64,000 bases of DNA, from contig NZ_BAABLD010000008.1 of the NCBI RefSeq assembly GCF_039544165.1, positions 1 through 64,000 of the forward strand, in the 5' to 3' direction. The position numbers and the translations under genes are program-made. The notes beneath the pieces were generated by a model, which saw only the letters and a program-made list of their open reading frames with translations, did no database searches and was not told the DNA's origin. The DNA comes from Viridibacterium curvum (lineage in GTDB: Bacteria > Pseudomonadota > Gammaproteobacteria > Burkholderiales > Rhodocyclaceae). Positions 34,062-42,971 of the stretch are shown in pieces. Numbering within the stretch: the stretch's first letter is position 1; each line of letters begins with the position of its first letter.

Positions 34062-35303
34062 TCAAGCGCCAGTTGGTAGTTCTCCCATCCACAGCATGTC
34101 GAGATCAGGGAATTTCCACTTATCCGGGTCTTCGCGACTGGTGATGGCGTCCTTGATGCTCTTGTCCGACAGATCGATCAGCACTGGCTCGAAACGCTCG
34201 TTGCTCTTGGTCGAGTAGAAAGCCAGCACCACAGGCGCCAACAGCGAATCGCGCGACTGTTCGATCACCACGGCGATACGCCCAGACTGCAGGCGCACCA
34301 GTGACCCGGTGGGATAGATGCCCAGACTGCGCACAAAGGCATGGAAGATGGCCTCGTCAAAATGCCCCTTGCACCACTCGGTCATCTTGCGCAGGGATTC
34401 CGCCGGGTCCCAGCCGCGCTTGTAAGGGCGATTCGAGGTGATGGCGTCATAGACATCGCAGACCGCCCCCATCCGCGCAAACAGGCTGATTTCATCACCT
34501 GCCAGTCGGTGCGGGTAGCCCGTCCCATCCATCTTCTCGTGGTGGTGCAGGCAAACGTCGAGCGTGATTTCACCAACGCCCTTGCCCTCCTTGAGCATGC
34601 GCCAGCCCTCTTCCGGGTGCTTGCGCACAATGACAAATTCGCTGTCAGTCAGCTTGCCCGGTTTGTTCAGCACCTCGGGCGGGATGTACATCTTGCCCAC
34701 GTCATGCAGCAAGCCCGCCATGCCAGCCTCGCGGGTCTGCTGTTCGTCCAGGCGCAACTGGCGGGCCAGCGCCACCATCAGCGCACAGACCGCCACCGAA
34801 TGCATGTAGGTGTAGTCATCCTTGGTCTTCAGGCGCGCCAGGCTGATCAGCGTGCCGGGGTTCCGCATCACGGACCCCGCAATCTCTTCGACCAGCGGCA
34901 TGGCATCGTCGGCATCCAGCGCCTTGCCCATGCGCGCCTCGTTGAACATGGACGCCACAGCCTCGCGAGACTTGTGACAGATCGTCGTAGCACGTTGCAG
35001 CTCTTCCGCCATTGAGCAGGGTTCGACGCTGCGTTGAACACGCGCCATTTCATTGAGCTCTTGCTCAACAACGGCCTCCGCCTCTTGCTGGGTCACTCCC
35101 GCATCTTCATCCATCGGAACATCCAGCCCCTTTGAGATGTCGATCCAGGCCTCGCGGATACCGCTCTTGCGGATGCGCTCCAGATCCTTGGCAGCAGATA
35201 GCTTGAAGGACGAACGCCAGAAAGGATGCTCCAGCCAGGAACCACAGAGTTCATGGATGAACATCCCGATACGAAGCTGATCTGCGCGAACGCGTTTGAG
35301 CAT
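34062..35303 (-). CDS. HD-GYP domain phosphodiesterase with N-terminal DUF3391
   Basis: This 413-residue protein has an N-terminal DUF3391 region (about 1-130, RADQLRIGMFIHELCGSW) and an HD-GYP domain (about 150-340). The metal-binding LLHDVGKMYIPPE and the HHHEKMDGTGYP motif are intact, so c-di-GMP hydrolysis is expected. The ATG at 35303 fits the family start; the in-frame extension to 35378 does not look coding. It lies between metK and ahcY on the same strand but is separated from ahcY by that gene's own promoter and riboswitch. Confidence 0.92.
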   Translation of the reverse strand: MLKRVRADQLRIGMFIHELCGSWLEHPFWRSSFKLSAAKDLERIRKSGIREAWIDISKGLDVPMDEDAGVTQQEAEAVVEQELNEMARVQRSVEPCSMAEELQRATTICHKSREAVASMFNEARMGKALDADDAMPLVEEIAGSVMRNPGTLISLARLKTKDDYTYMHSVAVCALMVALARQLRLDEQQTREAGMAGLLHDVGKMYIPPEVLNKPGKLTDSEFVIVRKHPEEGWRMLKEGKGVGEITLDVCLHHHEKMDGTGYPHRLAGDEISLFARMGAVCDVYDAITSNRPYKRGWDPAESLRKMTEWCKGHFDEAIFHAFVRSLGIYPTGSLVRLQSGRIAVVIEQSRDSLLAPVVLAFYSTKSNERFEPVLIDLSDKSIKDAITSREDPDKWKFPDLDMLWMGELPTGA

Positions 35304-35400
35304 GAGGGTTTGGCGAGGCGAGGCGTTGCACGGACGTGGAAAAGCAGCCCGCATCCCTCTTTTACGGCAATGCCGCAACGGGCTTGAGCGATCTCGCGGG

Positions 35401-35430
35401 AAACAAAAAGGGCCGCTTCCGCGGCCCTTT
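35401..35430 (-). terminator. Rho-independent terminator after metK
   Basis: AAAGGGCCGC pairs with GCGGCCCTTT around a 4-base loop, followed on the minus strand by TTTTGTTT. It lies 18 bp past the metK stop. Confidence 0.9.
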
Positions 35431-35447
35431 GTCAGGTCAGCAACAGC

Positions 35448-36614
35448 TTACAGACCGGCGTCTGCGCGCAGCGCTGCCGCCTTGTCGGTTGCCTCCCACG
35501 TGAACTCCGGCTCGTCGCGGCCGAAGTGACCATACGCTGCCGTCTTGGCGTAGATCGGGCGCAGCAGGTTGAGCGATTGAATGATGCCCTTGGGGCGCAG
35601 ATCGAAGTGCTTTTCAATCAGGGCAACGATCTTGTCGTCGCTGATCTTGCCGGTGCCGAAGGTGTTGACGTTCAGCGACACAGGGCGGGCCACCCCAATG
35701 GCGTAGGCGACCTGCACTTCGATGCGATCGGCGAGGCCGGCAGCAACGAGATTCTTTGCTACGTAACGACCGGCGTAGGCAGCTGAACGGTCGACCTTGG
35801 AGGGATCCTTGCCCGAGAAAGCGCCACCGCCGTGGCGGCCCATGCCGCCGTAACTGTCGACGATGATCTTGCGCCCGGTCAGGCCGCAGTCACCGTGCGG
35901 ACCGCCAACGACGAAGCGGCCAGTCGGATTGACGAGGTACTTCACGTTGGCGCCGAGCAATTCCTTGGGCAGCACGGGCTTGATGATCTCTTCGATCACG
36001 GCCTCAGACAGTTGAGCGTGAGACACGTCGGGGCTGTGCTGGGTCGATACGACCACGGTATCGATGCCGACCGGCTTGCCATCGACGTACTTCACCGTCA
36101 GCTGGCTCTTGGCGTCGGGCCGCAGCCAGGGCAGGCGGCCGTCCTTACGCACTTCGGCCTGGCGCTGCATGATGCGGTGCGCGTAGTAAATCGGTAGCGG
36201 CATCAGGCTGGGCGTTTCGTTGCAGGCATAGCCGAACATCAGGCCCTGATCGCCAGCACCCTGCTCGAGATCGAGACCTTCGCCTTCGTTCACGCCCTGG
36301 GCGATGTCGGGCGACTGACGATTGATGGCGGTGAGAATGGCGCAGCTCTTGTAGTCGAAACCGATGTCGGAGCTGTCGTAGCCGATGCGGCGCACGGTGT
36401 CTTGTGCGATTTCGCGGTAGTTGATGTGACCGGTGGTGGTGATCTCGCCCGAGATGACGACGAGGCCGGTCGATACCAGCGTCTCGCAGGCCACACGACC
36501 ACGCGGGTCAACCGCCAGGATGGCGTCGAGGATGGAATCGGAAATCTGGTCAGCCACTTTGTCCGGATGGCCTTCGGACACTGACTCGGAAGAGAAGAGA
36601 TACTCATTCGCCAT
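35448..36614 (-). CDS. metK: S-adenosylmethionine synthetase
   Basis: This 388-residue enzyme makes SAM from methionine and ATP. It has the ATP-binding segment EGHPDKVADQISDSILDAIL, GACDQGLMFGYA-like GAGDQGLMFGYA, and the P-loop-like GGGAFSGKDPSKVDRS. The ATG at 36614 follows CAGGAG with good spacing. Expression appears governed by an upstream SAM-II-like aptamer and attenuator. Confidence 0.98.
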   Translation of the reverse strand: MANEYLFSSESVSEGHPDKVADQISDSILDAILAVDPRGRVACETLVSTGLVVISGEITTTGHINYREIAQDTVRRIGYDSSDIGFDYKSCAILTAINRQSPDIAQGVNEGEGLDLEQGAGDQGLMFGYACNETPSLMPLPIYYAHRIMQRQAEVRKDGRLPWLRPDAKSQLTVKYVDGKPVGIDTVVVSTQHSPDVSHAQLSEAVIEEIIKPVLPKELLGANVKYLVNPTGRFVVGGPHGDCGLTGRKIIVDSYGGMGRHGGGAFSGKDPSKVDRSAAYAGRYVAKNLVAAGLADRIEVQVAYAIGVARPVSLNVNTFGTGKISDDKIVALIEKHFDLRPKGIIQSLNLLRPIYAKTAAYGHFGRDEPEFTWEATDKAAALRADAGL

Positions 36615-36630
36615 GTTCTGCTCCTGAAAC

Positions 36631-36668
36631 AAAAAACCCCGTAGGTGGCGCGAGGCCAGCTTCGGGGT
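36631..36668 (-). terminator. Attenuator terminator in the metK leader
   Basis: On the minus strand ACCCCG (36668-36663) pairs with CGGGGT (36641-36636), followed by six T residues, only about 17 bp before the metK start codon. An intrinsic terminator before the gene fits transcriptional control by the aptamer upstream. Confidence 0.75.
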
Positions 36669-36675
36669 CATCAGC

Positions 36676-36757
36676 AGGCGACGCTTTAGCAGAATTTGTT
36701 GGTCAGCCCGACGGTGTCGGCGACCCCGCCCTGCAAGTTGTCTTTAACTCGGCGGAT
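36676..36757 (-). promoter_or_regulatory. SAM-II-like riboswitch of metK
   Basis: On the minus strand CCGCC (36755-36751) pairs with GGCGG (36730-36726) around the loop GAGTTAAAGACAACTTGCAG. A 25-nt hairpin insertion follows (36725-36701), then AACAAATTCTGCTAAAGCG. The loop bases TTAAA...CTTGCA and the downstream TGCTAAA are SAM-II (metA element) hallmarks; loop ACTTG can pair with CAAAT in the pseudoknot with one mismatch. A TAGAAT -10 box (36769-36764) places the start near the first stem. SAM-II is commonest in alphaproteobacteria, so this assignment should be tested with a covariance model. Confidence 0.7.
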
Positions 36758-36837
36758 GGAAGCATTCTAATCCCTTGTTCCGACGGAGGAAAGAGCCCGT
36801 CGGCCGTGCTGGCGGGCTCGTGAGATAATCCGCCGCC

Positions 36838-37719
36838 ATGCTCGCCAAGCACCGTCTCGCCTCGCTCTTGCTCCCCCGCCTGCTTCAGTGGCTGGGTCAG
36901 CGCTCACTGCCGACCCTGCACCGGCTCGGCGGCGCAGCGGGCTTGGCCACCTACTGGCTGGCTTCACGCTACCGCCAGCACCTGCGCAGCAACCTGGCCC
37001 GTGCTCTGGGTCGCGAGCCGACGCGCAAGGAACGCCACGGAGCAGCCAAGAACGCCGGCCGCATGATGCTCGAACTGCCCTGGATCTGGCAGCAGCCGCT
37101 GCCGCGCGTGCTGTCTCAGGTGCTGGATGTGGAAGGCTGGGAGCACCTTGAGGCCGCGCGTGCCGAAGGTCGCCCAATCCTCGCACTGACGCCCCACATC
37201 GGCTGCTTCGAGATCACCTCGCTCTACGTTGGCGAGCACATGCCGGTGACCATTCTCTACCGCCCGCCCAAACAGACTTATGTCGAACCGCTGCTGCGTG
37301 CCGGACGGGCGCAGGGTGCCGTTTCGTTGGCACCGGCGGATCTATCCGGTGTGCGCCGCCTGATCCGCGCCATGCGACAAGGCGAAATGGCTGGCCTGCT
37401 GCCGGACCAGGCTCCGGGCAAGGGTGAAGGCATCTGGTCGCCCTTCTTCGGCAAGCCTGCCTATACGATGACGCTCGCAGCTCGCCTGTCCCAGGTCGAC
37501 AACGCCATCGTGCTGTTCTTCTGGGGCGAGCGCTTCTCTCGGCGCGGCTGGCGCATCCACGTCTCGCCACCGACCGAAGCCATCACCGGGTCGCTCGAAG
37601 AACGCGTTCACGCAATCAATCGCAACCTCGAATCCCTCATCCTCCGCTGCCCCACGCAATACCTCTGGGGCTACAACCGCTATAAGCGCCCTGCTGGCGC
37701 AGAACCCCCACCCCAATGA
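36838..37719 (+). CDS. Lipid A acyltransferase, LpxL/HtrB family (first of two)
   Basis: This 293-residue inner-membrane enzyme transfers a secondary acyl chain to lipid A. It has the catalytic HxxxxE motif LTPHIGCFE and PDQAPGKGEG, conserved in the family. A single N-terminal membrane-associated segment is visible. It is divergent from metK and its stop overlaps the next acyltransferase by 4 bp. Confidence 0.9.
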   Translation: MLAKHRLASLLLPRLLQWLGQRSLPTLHRLGGAAGLATYWLASRYRQHLRSNLARALGREPTRKERHGAAKNAGRMMLELPWIWQQPLPRVLSQVLDVEGWEHLEAARAEGRPILALTPHIGCFEITSLYVGEHMPVTILYRPPKQTYVEPLLRAGRAQGAVSLAPADLSGVRRLIRAMRQGEMAGLLPDQAPGKGEGIWSPFFGKPAYTMTLAARLSQVDNAIVLFFWGERFSRRGWRIHVSPPTEAITGSLEERVHAINRNLESLILRCPTQYLWGYNRYKRPAGAEPPPQ

Positions 37720-38615
37720 TCCGCAGCGTACTCCGCAGTCTGCCCACTGCCATCCTCGCACCCCTCATCTGGTTGCTGCACTGGCTCCCCCTGCCCGTGC
37801 AGGCCGCTGTTGGCTGGGTGCTGGGCCACCTGCTTTACCTGCTCGTCGCACCACGCCGCCGCGTCGTGCACACCAACCTGCGCCTGTGCTTCCCGGAACT
37901 GTCGGATGCCGAACGCGGCCGCCTTGCACGCCGCAACGTCGTCGCCGTAGTGCGTTCGATGCTGGAACGCGGCGTCATCTGGTGGGGCAGCGAAGCGCGT
38001 ATCCGGCGACTCGTCGAGGTACGTGGCCTCGAACACATGCACAAGCTGCATGAAGAAGGACGCAACATGATCCTGCTGGTGCCGCACTTCGTCGGACTCG
38101 ACGTAGCCGGCGCACGCCTGACCATGGAGCTCGATGGCGTCGGCATCTATTCCGCCCAGCTCGACAAGCTGCTCGAACGCCTGCTGATGCGCGGCCGTCT
38201 CCGCTTCGGCAACCAGATGCTGCTATCGCGCCAGGAAGGCATTCGCGGCGCCGTACGCGCCATGAAGACTGGCCGCCCGTTTTTCTACCTGCCCGACCTC
38301 GACTACGGCCCCAAGGAGTCGGTCTTCGTCCCCTTCTTCGGCGTGCAGACGGCCACCATTCCGGGCTTGTCGCGCGTCGCACGGCTGGCCGACGCAGCTG
38401 TTATCCCCGTGGTGACGCTCATGAAACCCTGGGGCACGGGCTACGTGTGCACGCTGAGCGCACCGTGGACCGACTTTCCCAGCGACGACGCTGTCGCCGA
38501 TACGGCGCGCATGAATGCGTGGATCGAATCCGAAGTGCGGCAACGTCCGGCCGAGTACTACTGGGTGCACAAACGCTTCAAGACCCGCCCGCCGGGCGAG
38601 GCCAAGCTCTATTAA
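37716..38615 (+). CDS. Lipid A acyltransferase, LpxL/LpxM family (second of two)
   Basis: This 299-residue homologue of the preceding enzyme has the catalytic motif VPHFVGLD (HxxxxD), the segment LPDLDYGPKESVFVPFFG and the C-terminal YYWVHKRFKTRP. Two adjacent family members probably add the two secondary acyl chains of hexa-acyl lipid A. Which is LpxL and which LpxM is not clear from sequence alone. Confidence 0.9.
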   Translation: MIRSVLRSLPTAILAPLIWLLHWLPLPVQAAVGWVLGHLLYLLVAPRRRVVHTNLRLCFPELSDAERGRLARRNVVAVVRSMLERGVIWWGSEARIRRLVEVRGLEHMHKLHEEGRNMILLVPHFVGLDVAGARLTMELDGVGIYSAQLDKLLERLLMRGRLRFGNQMLLSRQEGIRGAVRAMKTGRPFFYLPDLDYGPKESVFVPFFGVQTATIPGLSRVARLADAAVIPVVTLMKPWGTGYVCTLSAPWTDFPSDDAVADTARMNAWIESEVRQRPAEYYWVHKRFKTRPPGEAKLY

Positions 38616-38637
38616 AAGCAACGCAGGCAATCAGCCC

Positions 38638-39864
38638 ATGACCAGCCCCGACACGCCGACTGCAGACCAACCCCTGAGCGAACGCATCCTGCTGTGGATC
38701 CTCATGCTGATCCAGTTCACGACCATCGTGGACTTCATGATCATCATGCCGCTCTCCTCCTACCTCATGCAGGAGATGCAGATCGACACCGGCCACTTCG
38801 GCCTCGTCGTGTCGGCCTACGCCATCGCCGCTGCGGTTTCATCACTGCTCGCCGCCGCGATTGCCGACCGCTTTGATCGTCGCCACGCCCTGCTGTTTAC
38901 GTACGCCGGACTCGCCGTCGCCACGCTGGGCTGTGCGCTGGCCAATGGCCACTGGGCCATGCTCGCCGCGCGCGCTGTCGCCGGTGTGTTCGGTGGCGTG
39001 CTGGGCTCGATCACGCTGGCCATCGTCGGCGACATCATCCCGATCCGCCGCCGCGGTCAGGCCATGAGCGTGGTGATGCTGGGCTTTTCACTCGCCGCCG
39101 TCGTGGGCGTGCCGGCCGGCCTCTTCATCGCAGCGCACTTCGGCTGGCGCGTGCCCTTCGTCGCGCTCACCGTGCTGTGCCTGCTGATCGGTGTTGCCGC
39201 CTGGTACTGCGTGCCCAGCGTACGCGGCCACCTCGCGGCACGTGCCGAAGCCCCGCAACAAAACCTCATCCAGAGCTGGCGCGAGCTGCTCGCTGTGCCC
39301 AATCACTGGCGCGCCTTCGTGCTGACCTTCCTGCTGATGTTCTCGGGCTTCCTCATCATTCCCTACATTGCACCCTCGCTGGTTGCCAACGTCGGCCTGA
39401 CGCAGACCGAGCTTGGCTGGATCTACCTTGTCGGCGGCGCCGGTACCTTTTTCTCGCGTCCCATCCTCGGGCGCCTCACCGACAAGTATCCCTACGCCCG
39501 CGTGCTTACCGCCGTGGTCATCGCGGCCTGCGTACCGATGATGCTCATCACGCTCACGCTGCCACTGGCCTTGCCCTGGCAGCTCATGATCTCGATGCTC
39601 TTCTTCGTGCTCGTCAGCGGCCGCTTCATCCCGGCCATGGCAATGACCACCGCCTCCACCGAACCGCGCTTTCGCGGCCGCGTCATGGCTTTCAACTCAG
39701 CCGTGCAGAATTTCGGTTCGGGCAGTGCCGCCTTCATCGCCGGGCTGATCCTCAGCACGGCGCCCGACGGCCGCCTGCTGCACTACGAACTCGTCGGCAT
39801 GCTGGCATGCTTCGTCGGCCTCTTTGCGATCTGGGCAGGTCGCAAGGTCAAGCGTATTTCCTGA
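38638..39864 (+). CDS. Major facilitator superfamily transporter
   Basis: This 408-residue protein has twelve predicted transmembrane helices and the MFS loop 2-3 motif ADRFDRRHAL. The motif C-like region FSLAAVVGVPAGLFIAAHFG suggests an antiporter of the drug/arabinose-efflux type. The substrate is unknown. The ATG at 38638 begins 23 bp after the acyltransferase stop, so co-transcription is likely. Confidence 0.9.
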   Translation: MTSPDTPTADQPLSERILLWILMLIQFTTIVDFMIIMPLSSYLMQEMQIDTGHFGLVVSAYAIAAAVSSLLAAAIADRFDRRHALLFTYAGLAVATLGCALANGHWAMLAARAVAGVFGGVLGSITLAIVGDIIPIRRRGQAMSVVMLGFSLAAVVGVPAGLFIAAHFGWRVPFVALTVLCLLIGVAAWYCVPSVRGHLAARAEAPQQNLIQSWRELLAVPNHWRAFVLTFLLMFSGFLIIPYIAPSLVANVGLTQTELGWIYLVGGAGTFFSRPILGRLTDKYPYARVLTAVVIAACVPMMLITLTLPLALPWQLMISMLFFVLVSGRFIPAMAMTTASTEPRFRGRVMAFNSAVQNFGSGSAAFIAGLILSTAPDGRLLHYELVGMLACFVGLFAIWAGRKVKRIS

Positions 39865-40023
39865 TCATTGCGACGGCAAAAACACCAATACTTCAAAAGC
39901 TGCTGAAACACCTGATTTTTCAGGGCTTTTTGCTGCGCCGCGCCAGAGCTTCCTGTTCACGTGGCGAGAGGCAGAGAGTAGATTTGCGCCTTCCTGTCGC
40001 TCGCTCAGAAACGCGGATCCGCC

Positions 40024-40920
40024 ATGCCTTACTTCGACTCCAGCTGGCAAAGCTGGCTTGCTGAAAACGTCAAACGTCGCTGCTCCCCCGAGTCCATGAT
40101 CAAAGCGATGACCGACGCCGGTTTCGACGTCGCGACGGCCACCATGAAAGTGGTGGAAAGCCTGAACCCCGAAGCGGTGCAGCAGCACAACGTGCTCGCT
40201 CCATTCAAGTCGCCCGCTGCGCCCATCGTGCCGGCCCAGCAAGGCCGCACGGCCAATCACTTCCAGTACGACCCGGCGCCGGTGGCTGCCGGTCACGCCA
40301 TCGACGTCGGCGACCGGATAGTGACTGTCGCCTTGCGTCTGGAGAAGCCACAGATCATCGTCTTCAACAACGTGCTTTCACATGAAGAATGCGACGAGCT
40401 CATCGAGCGCTCGCGCAGCAAGCTCAAACGCTCGACTACGGTCAATCCGATCACGGGTGAGCACGACGTCATCGAACGCCGCACCAGCGAAGGCACTTTC
40501 TTCGAGCTGTGCGAAAACGAATTCATCACGCGCATCGACGAACGCGTCGCACGCCTCATGAACTGGCCGATCAGGAACGGCGAAGGTCTGCAGATCCTGC
40601 ATTACGGTGTAGGCGGCGAGTACCGGCCGCACTTCGACTTCTTTCCGCCTGAAGACAAGGGCAGCCTGACCCACCTGGCCATGGGCGGCCAGCGCGTCAG
40701 CACCATGGTGATGTACCTCAACGACGTCGAGGCCGGCGGAGAAACCATCTTCCCCGAGCTCGGCCTGGCCGTCTCGCCGCAAAAGGGTTCGGCGGTGTAC
40801 TTCCGCTACACCAATGCGCAGGGACAGGTCGACCCGCTGACCCTGCACGGCGGCGCCCCCGTCGTCGCCGGCGAGAAGTGGATCATGACCAAGTGGATGC
40901 GCCAGAGCTCCTACGGCTGA
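40024..40920 (+). CDS. Prolyl 4-hydroxylase-like 2-oxoglutarate/Fe(II) oxygenase
   Basis: This 298-residue protein has an N-terminal helical module (residues 5-50), a linker, and a double-stranded beta-helix domain. The iron ligands H203-x-D205 (RPHFDFFPP) and H275 (LTLHGGAP), and the 2-oxoglutarate lysine K285 (GEKW), are all in place. Bacterial P4H-like enzymes hydroxylate proline in EF-Tu or other proteins. A second oxygenase with a related N-terminal module follows 34 bp later. Confidence 0.9.
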   Translation: MPYFDSSWQSWLAENVKRRCSPESMIKAMTDAGFDVATATMKVVESLNPEAVQQHNVLAPFKSPAAPIVPAQQGRTANHFQYDPAPVAAGHAIDVGDRIVTVALRLEKPQIIVFNNVLSHEECDELIERSRSKLKRSTTVNPITGEHDVIERRTSEGTFFELCENEFITRIDERVARLMNWPIRNGEGLQILHYGVGGEYRPHFDFFPPEDKGSLTHLAMGGQRVSTMVMYLNDVEAGGETIFPELGLAVSPQKGSAVYFRYTNAQGQVDPLTLHGGAPVVAGEKWIMTKWMRQSSYG

Positions 40921-40954
40921 ACCGACCATACAGACAACGACAGAGAGACAGCCC

Positions 40955-41971
40955 ATGCAGAACGCAATTAGCGGCGCGGTAAAGGTGAACGACGACTGGC
41001 GACGCTGGATCGCCGAGAACCTGATAATGGAAATCCATCCGCAAGGTCTGTTCGAGACGCTGGTACGCGCCGGAGTCCCCGTGCCTGACGCGCATGCCGA
41101 GATCAACGCCGCGCTGCAAAGTCCCTACATCGCCGGTGCACAACGCCTCAAGAACCGCCTGCTCAAGCGAGACTGGGTCCTCGACAACCGCCGCAGGATG
41201 GAGCAATTGCGTTCGCCCGAAGTGCCGCGCATTCACAAGCTCCCGGAAGAGCAGTTCTTCAACGACTTCTACACAGCGGGCCGCCCCGTCGTCATTACTG
41301 GGATGATGGAAGACTGGCCTGCCATGCAGAACTGGAACCTCGACTACTTCGCGCAGCACTTCGGCGACAAGGAAGTGCAGGTGCAGGCACGCCGCAATTC
41401 CGACGAGCACTACGAGCTCAACAAGCTCAAACACCAACAGACCATGAGCTTCGGAGAGTTCACCGAGCTCGTACGCAATGCCGGCAAGACCAATGACTTC
41501 TACATGACGGCCAACAACGACTCACAGAACCGCGTCGCGCTGGCTGATCTATGGAATGACATTGTGCAGATCCCTGCCTACCTCGACCCGCAAAACCCTG
41601 GCGGTTTCTTCTGGTTTGGCCCGGCCGGCACGATCACGCCCTTCCACCACGACCTCACCAACAACTTCATGGCGCAGGTCATCGGAGCCAAGCGCGTCCT
41701 CATGATTCCCGCGCACGAAATCAATGCAATCTACAACCACGAGCACTGCTTCACGCATGTCGACGCGCGCAAGATCGATTTCGACCAGTACCCCGCCATG
41801 CGCGACGCGCGCATCCAGGAAGCCATCATCGGCCCGGGCGAAATCCTGTTCCTGCCCGTGGGCTGCTGGCACTTTGTCGAAGGCCTCGAAGTCTCCGTGA
41901 CGATGTCGTTCACCAACTTCAAGTGGGACAACAACTTCACCGAGCGGTATCCGGCTCAGACTTTCTTCTGA
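40955..41971 (+). CDS. Cupin-like JmjC-type 2-oxoglutarate/Fe(II) oxygenase
   Basis: This 338-residue protein has an N-terminal helical module like its neighbour's (DDWRRWIAENL, AGVPVPDAHAEI) and a JmjC/cupin_8 domain (RPVVITGMMEDWPA onward). Iron ligands H231/H232-x-D (FHHDLTNN) and distal H306 (GCWHFVEG) are present, and a lysine in AKRVLMIP probably binds 2-oxoglutarate. These enzymes hydroxylate proteins or small molecules; the substrate is unknown. Confidence 0.88.
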   Translation: MQNAISGAVKVNDDWRRWIAENLIMEIHPQGLFETLVRAGVPVPDAHAEINAALQSPYIAGAQRLKNRLLKRDWVLDNRRRMEQLRSPEVPRIHKLPEEQFFNDFYTAGRPVVITGMMEDWPAMQNWNLDYFAQHFGDKEVQVQARRNSDEHYELNKLKHQQTMSFGEFTELVRNAGKTNDFYMTANNDSQNRVALADLWNDIVQIPAYLDPQNPGGFFWFGPAGTITPFHHDLTNNFMAQVIGAKRVLMIPAHEINAIYNHEHCFTHVDARKIDFDQYPAMRDARIQEAIIGPGEILFLPVGCWHFVEGLEVSVTMSFTNFKWDNNFTERYPAQTFF

Positions 41972-41972
41972 G

Positions 41973-42971
41973 TCAACGCCGTCCGCCGCTTACGCGCTCG
42001 ATGCCAGCGAGGTCGCGCCAGGATTGCACCTCGGCATATCCCGCGGCGCTCAGCAAGGCACGTACCGCCGCCGCTTGATCGTAACCATGCTCCAGCAACA
42101 GCCAGCCACCGTCGTTGAGATGCGCTGGTGCAGCCGTCACGATGTGACGGATGTCGTCGAGGCCGTCCCTGCCTGAGGTGAGCGCACTACGCGGCTCGAA
42201 GCGCACGTCGCCCTCCACGAGATGCGGATCACCCTCGGCGATGTAAGGTGGATTGCTGACGATAAGATCGAAGCGCTTACCCGCCACAGGCGCAAACCAC
42301 GAACCGTGCAGACAGCGAATTGCGGCACCAAGATGCCGGGCATTGTCTTGCGCGACAGCAAGCGCGGCTGGCGATGTATCAACGGCTGTGACTTGCGCTG
42401 CGCTGGCGAGCGCGATGGAAATGGCGATGGCGCCAGTGCCGGTGCCCAGATCGAGAACGGTGGGCGCCTGAACCATCCCCCCTCTCCCGGCCTGACGGCC
42501 ACCCTCTCCCTCAGGGAGAGGGAACTGCTGCCGTCGGGCAGGCTCATTGCCGGTCCCTCCCGGCCTTGCACTCGGCGAAGCCGCTCGCGGCTCCCCTGGC
42601 CCGCTTGCGGGAGAGGGGCTGGGGGAGAGGGAATCGAGGGAGAGCGAAGTTGCCGCAAGCACGGCCAGCCCCCGCTCCACCAGCAGCTCCGTATCCGGCC
42701 GGGGAATCAGGGTATCTGCCGTGACACGAAAGAGATGTCCGTAGAACTCGCGGTGCCCCACCAGATGTGCGACCGGCTCGCCCGCCTCGCGACGCACCAG
42801 CCAGTCCGCGAACAAGCGGGCCTTGTCAGCATCCAGCACACGTTCGGGAAACGCGATCAGCATGCTCGCGCTGTAACCGCTCGCCTCACGCAGCAACACC
42901 TTGGCGTCGACGCTGTCGATGCGTCCACGAGCCAGCGCCAAGGCATCACCCAATGTGCGCGGCAAGCTCAC
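41973..42971 (-). CDS. prmC: Release-factor glutamine methyltransferase with in-frame repeat insertion
   Basis: This 332-residue enzyme methylates the glutamine of the GGQ motif in RF1 and RF2. Features are LIPRPDTELLVE, the SAM loop DLGTGTGAIAIS and the catalytic VSNPPYIAEGDPHL. Between LIPRPDTELLVE and VLDLG there are about 55 extra residues rich in Pro, Ser, Gly and Arg, encoded by a repeat element; without them the length (about 277) equals E. coli PrmC. The insertion is in the hinge between the N-terminal helical domain and the methyltransferase domain, so activity may be kept. It overlaps prfA by 4 bp. Confidence 0.95.
   Translation of the reverse strand: MSLPRTLGDALALARGRIDSVDAKVLLREASGYSASMLIAFPERVLDADKARLFADWLVRREAGEPVAHLVGHREFYGHLFRVTADTLIPRPDTELLVERGLAVLAATSLSLDSLSPSPSPASGPGEPRAASPSARPGGTGNEPARRQQFPLPEGEGGRQAGRGGMVQAPTVLDLGTGTGAIAISIALASAAQVTAVDTSPAALAVAQDNARHLGAAIRCLHGSWFAPVAGKRFDLIVSNPPYIAEGDPHLVEGDVRFEPRSALTSGRDGLDDIRHIVTAAPAHLNDGGWLLLEHGYDQAAAVRALLSAAGYAEVQSWRDLAGIERVSGGRR
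42476..42640. repeat. GAGAGGG-type repeat element inside prmC
   Basis: About 165 bp contains CCTCTCCCGGCC and CCCTCTCCCTCAGGGAGAGGG at one end and CTTGCGGGAGAGGGGCTGGGGGAGAGGG at the other, that is, repeated inverted GAGAGGG motifs typical of dispersed intergenic repeats. Its length is a multiple of three and it is free of stops in the prmC frame. Confidence 0.75.

Noticed and set aside
41973..42971. prmC as a pseudogene because of the repeat insertion
   Set aside because: The frame is continuous, flanking catalytic motifs are intact and both overlaps in the operon are kept.
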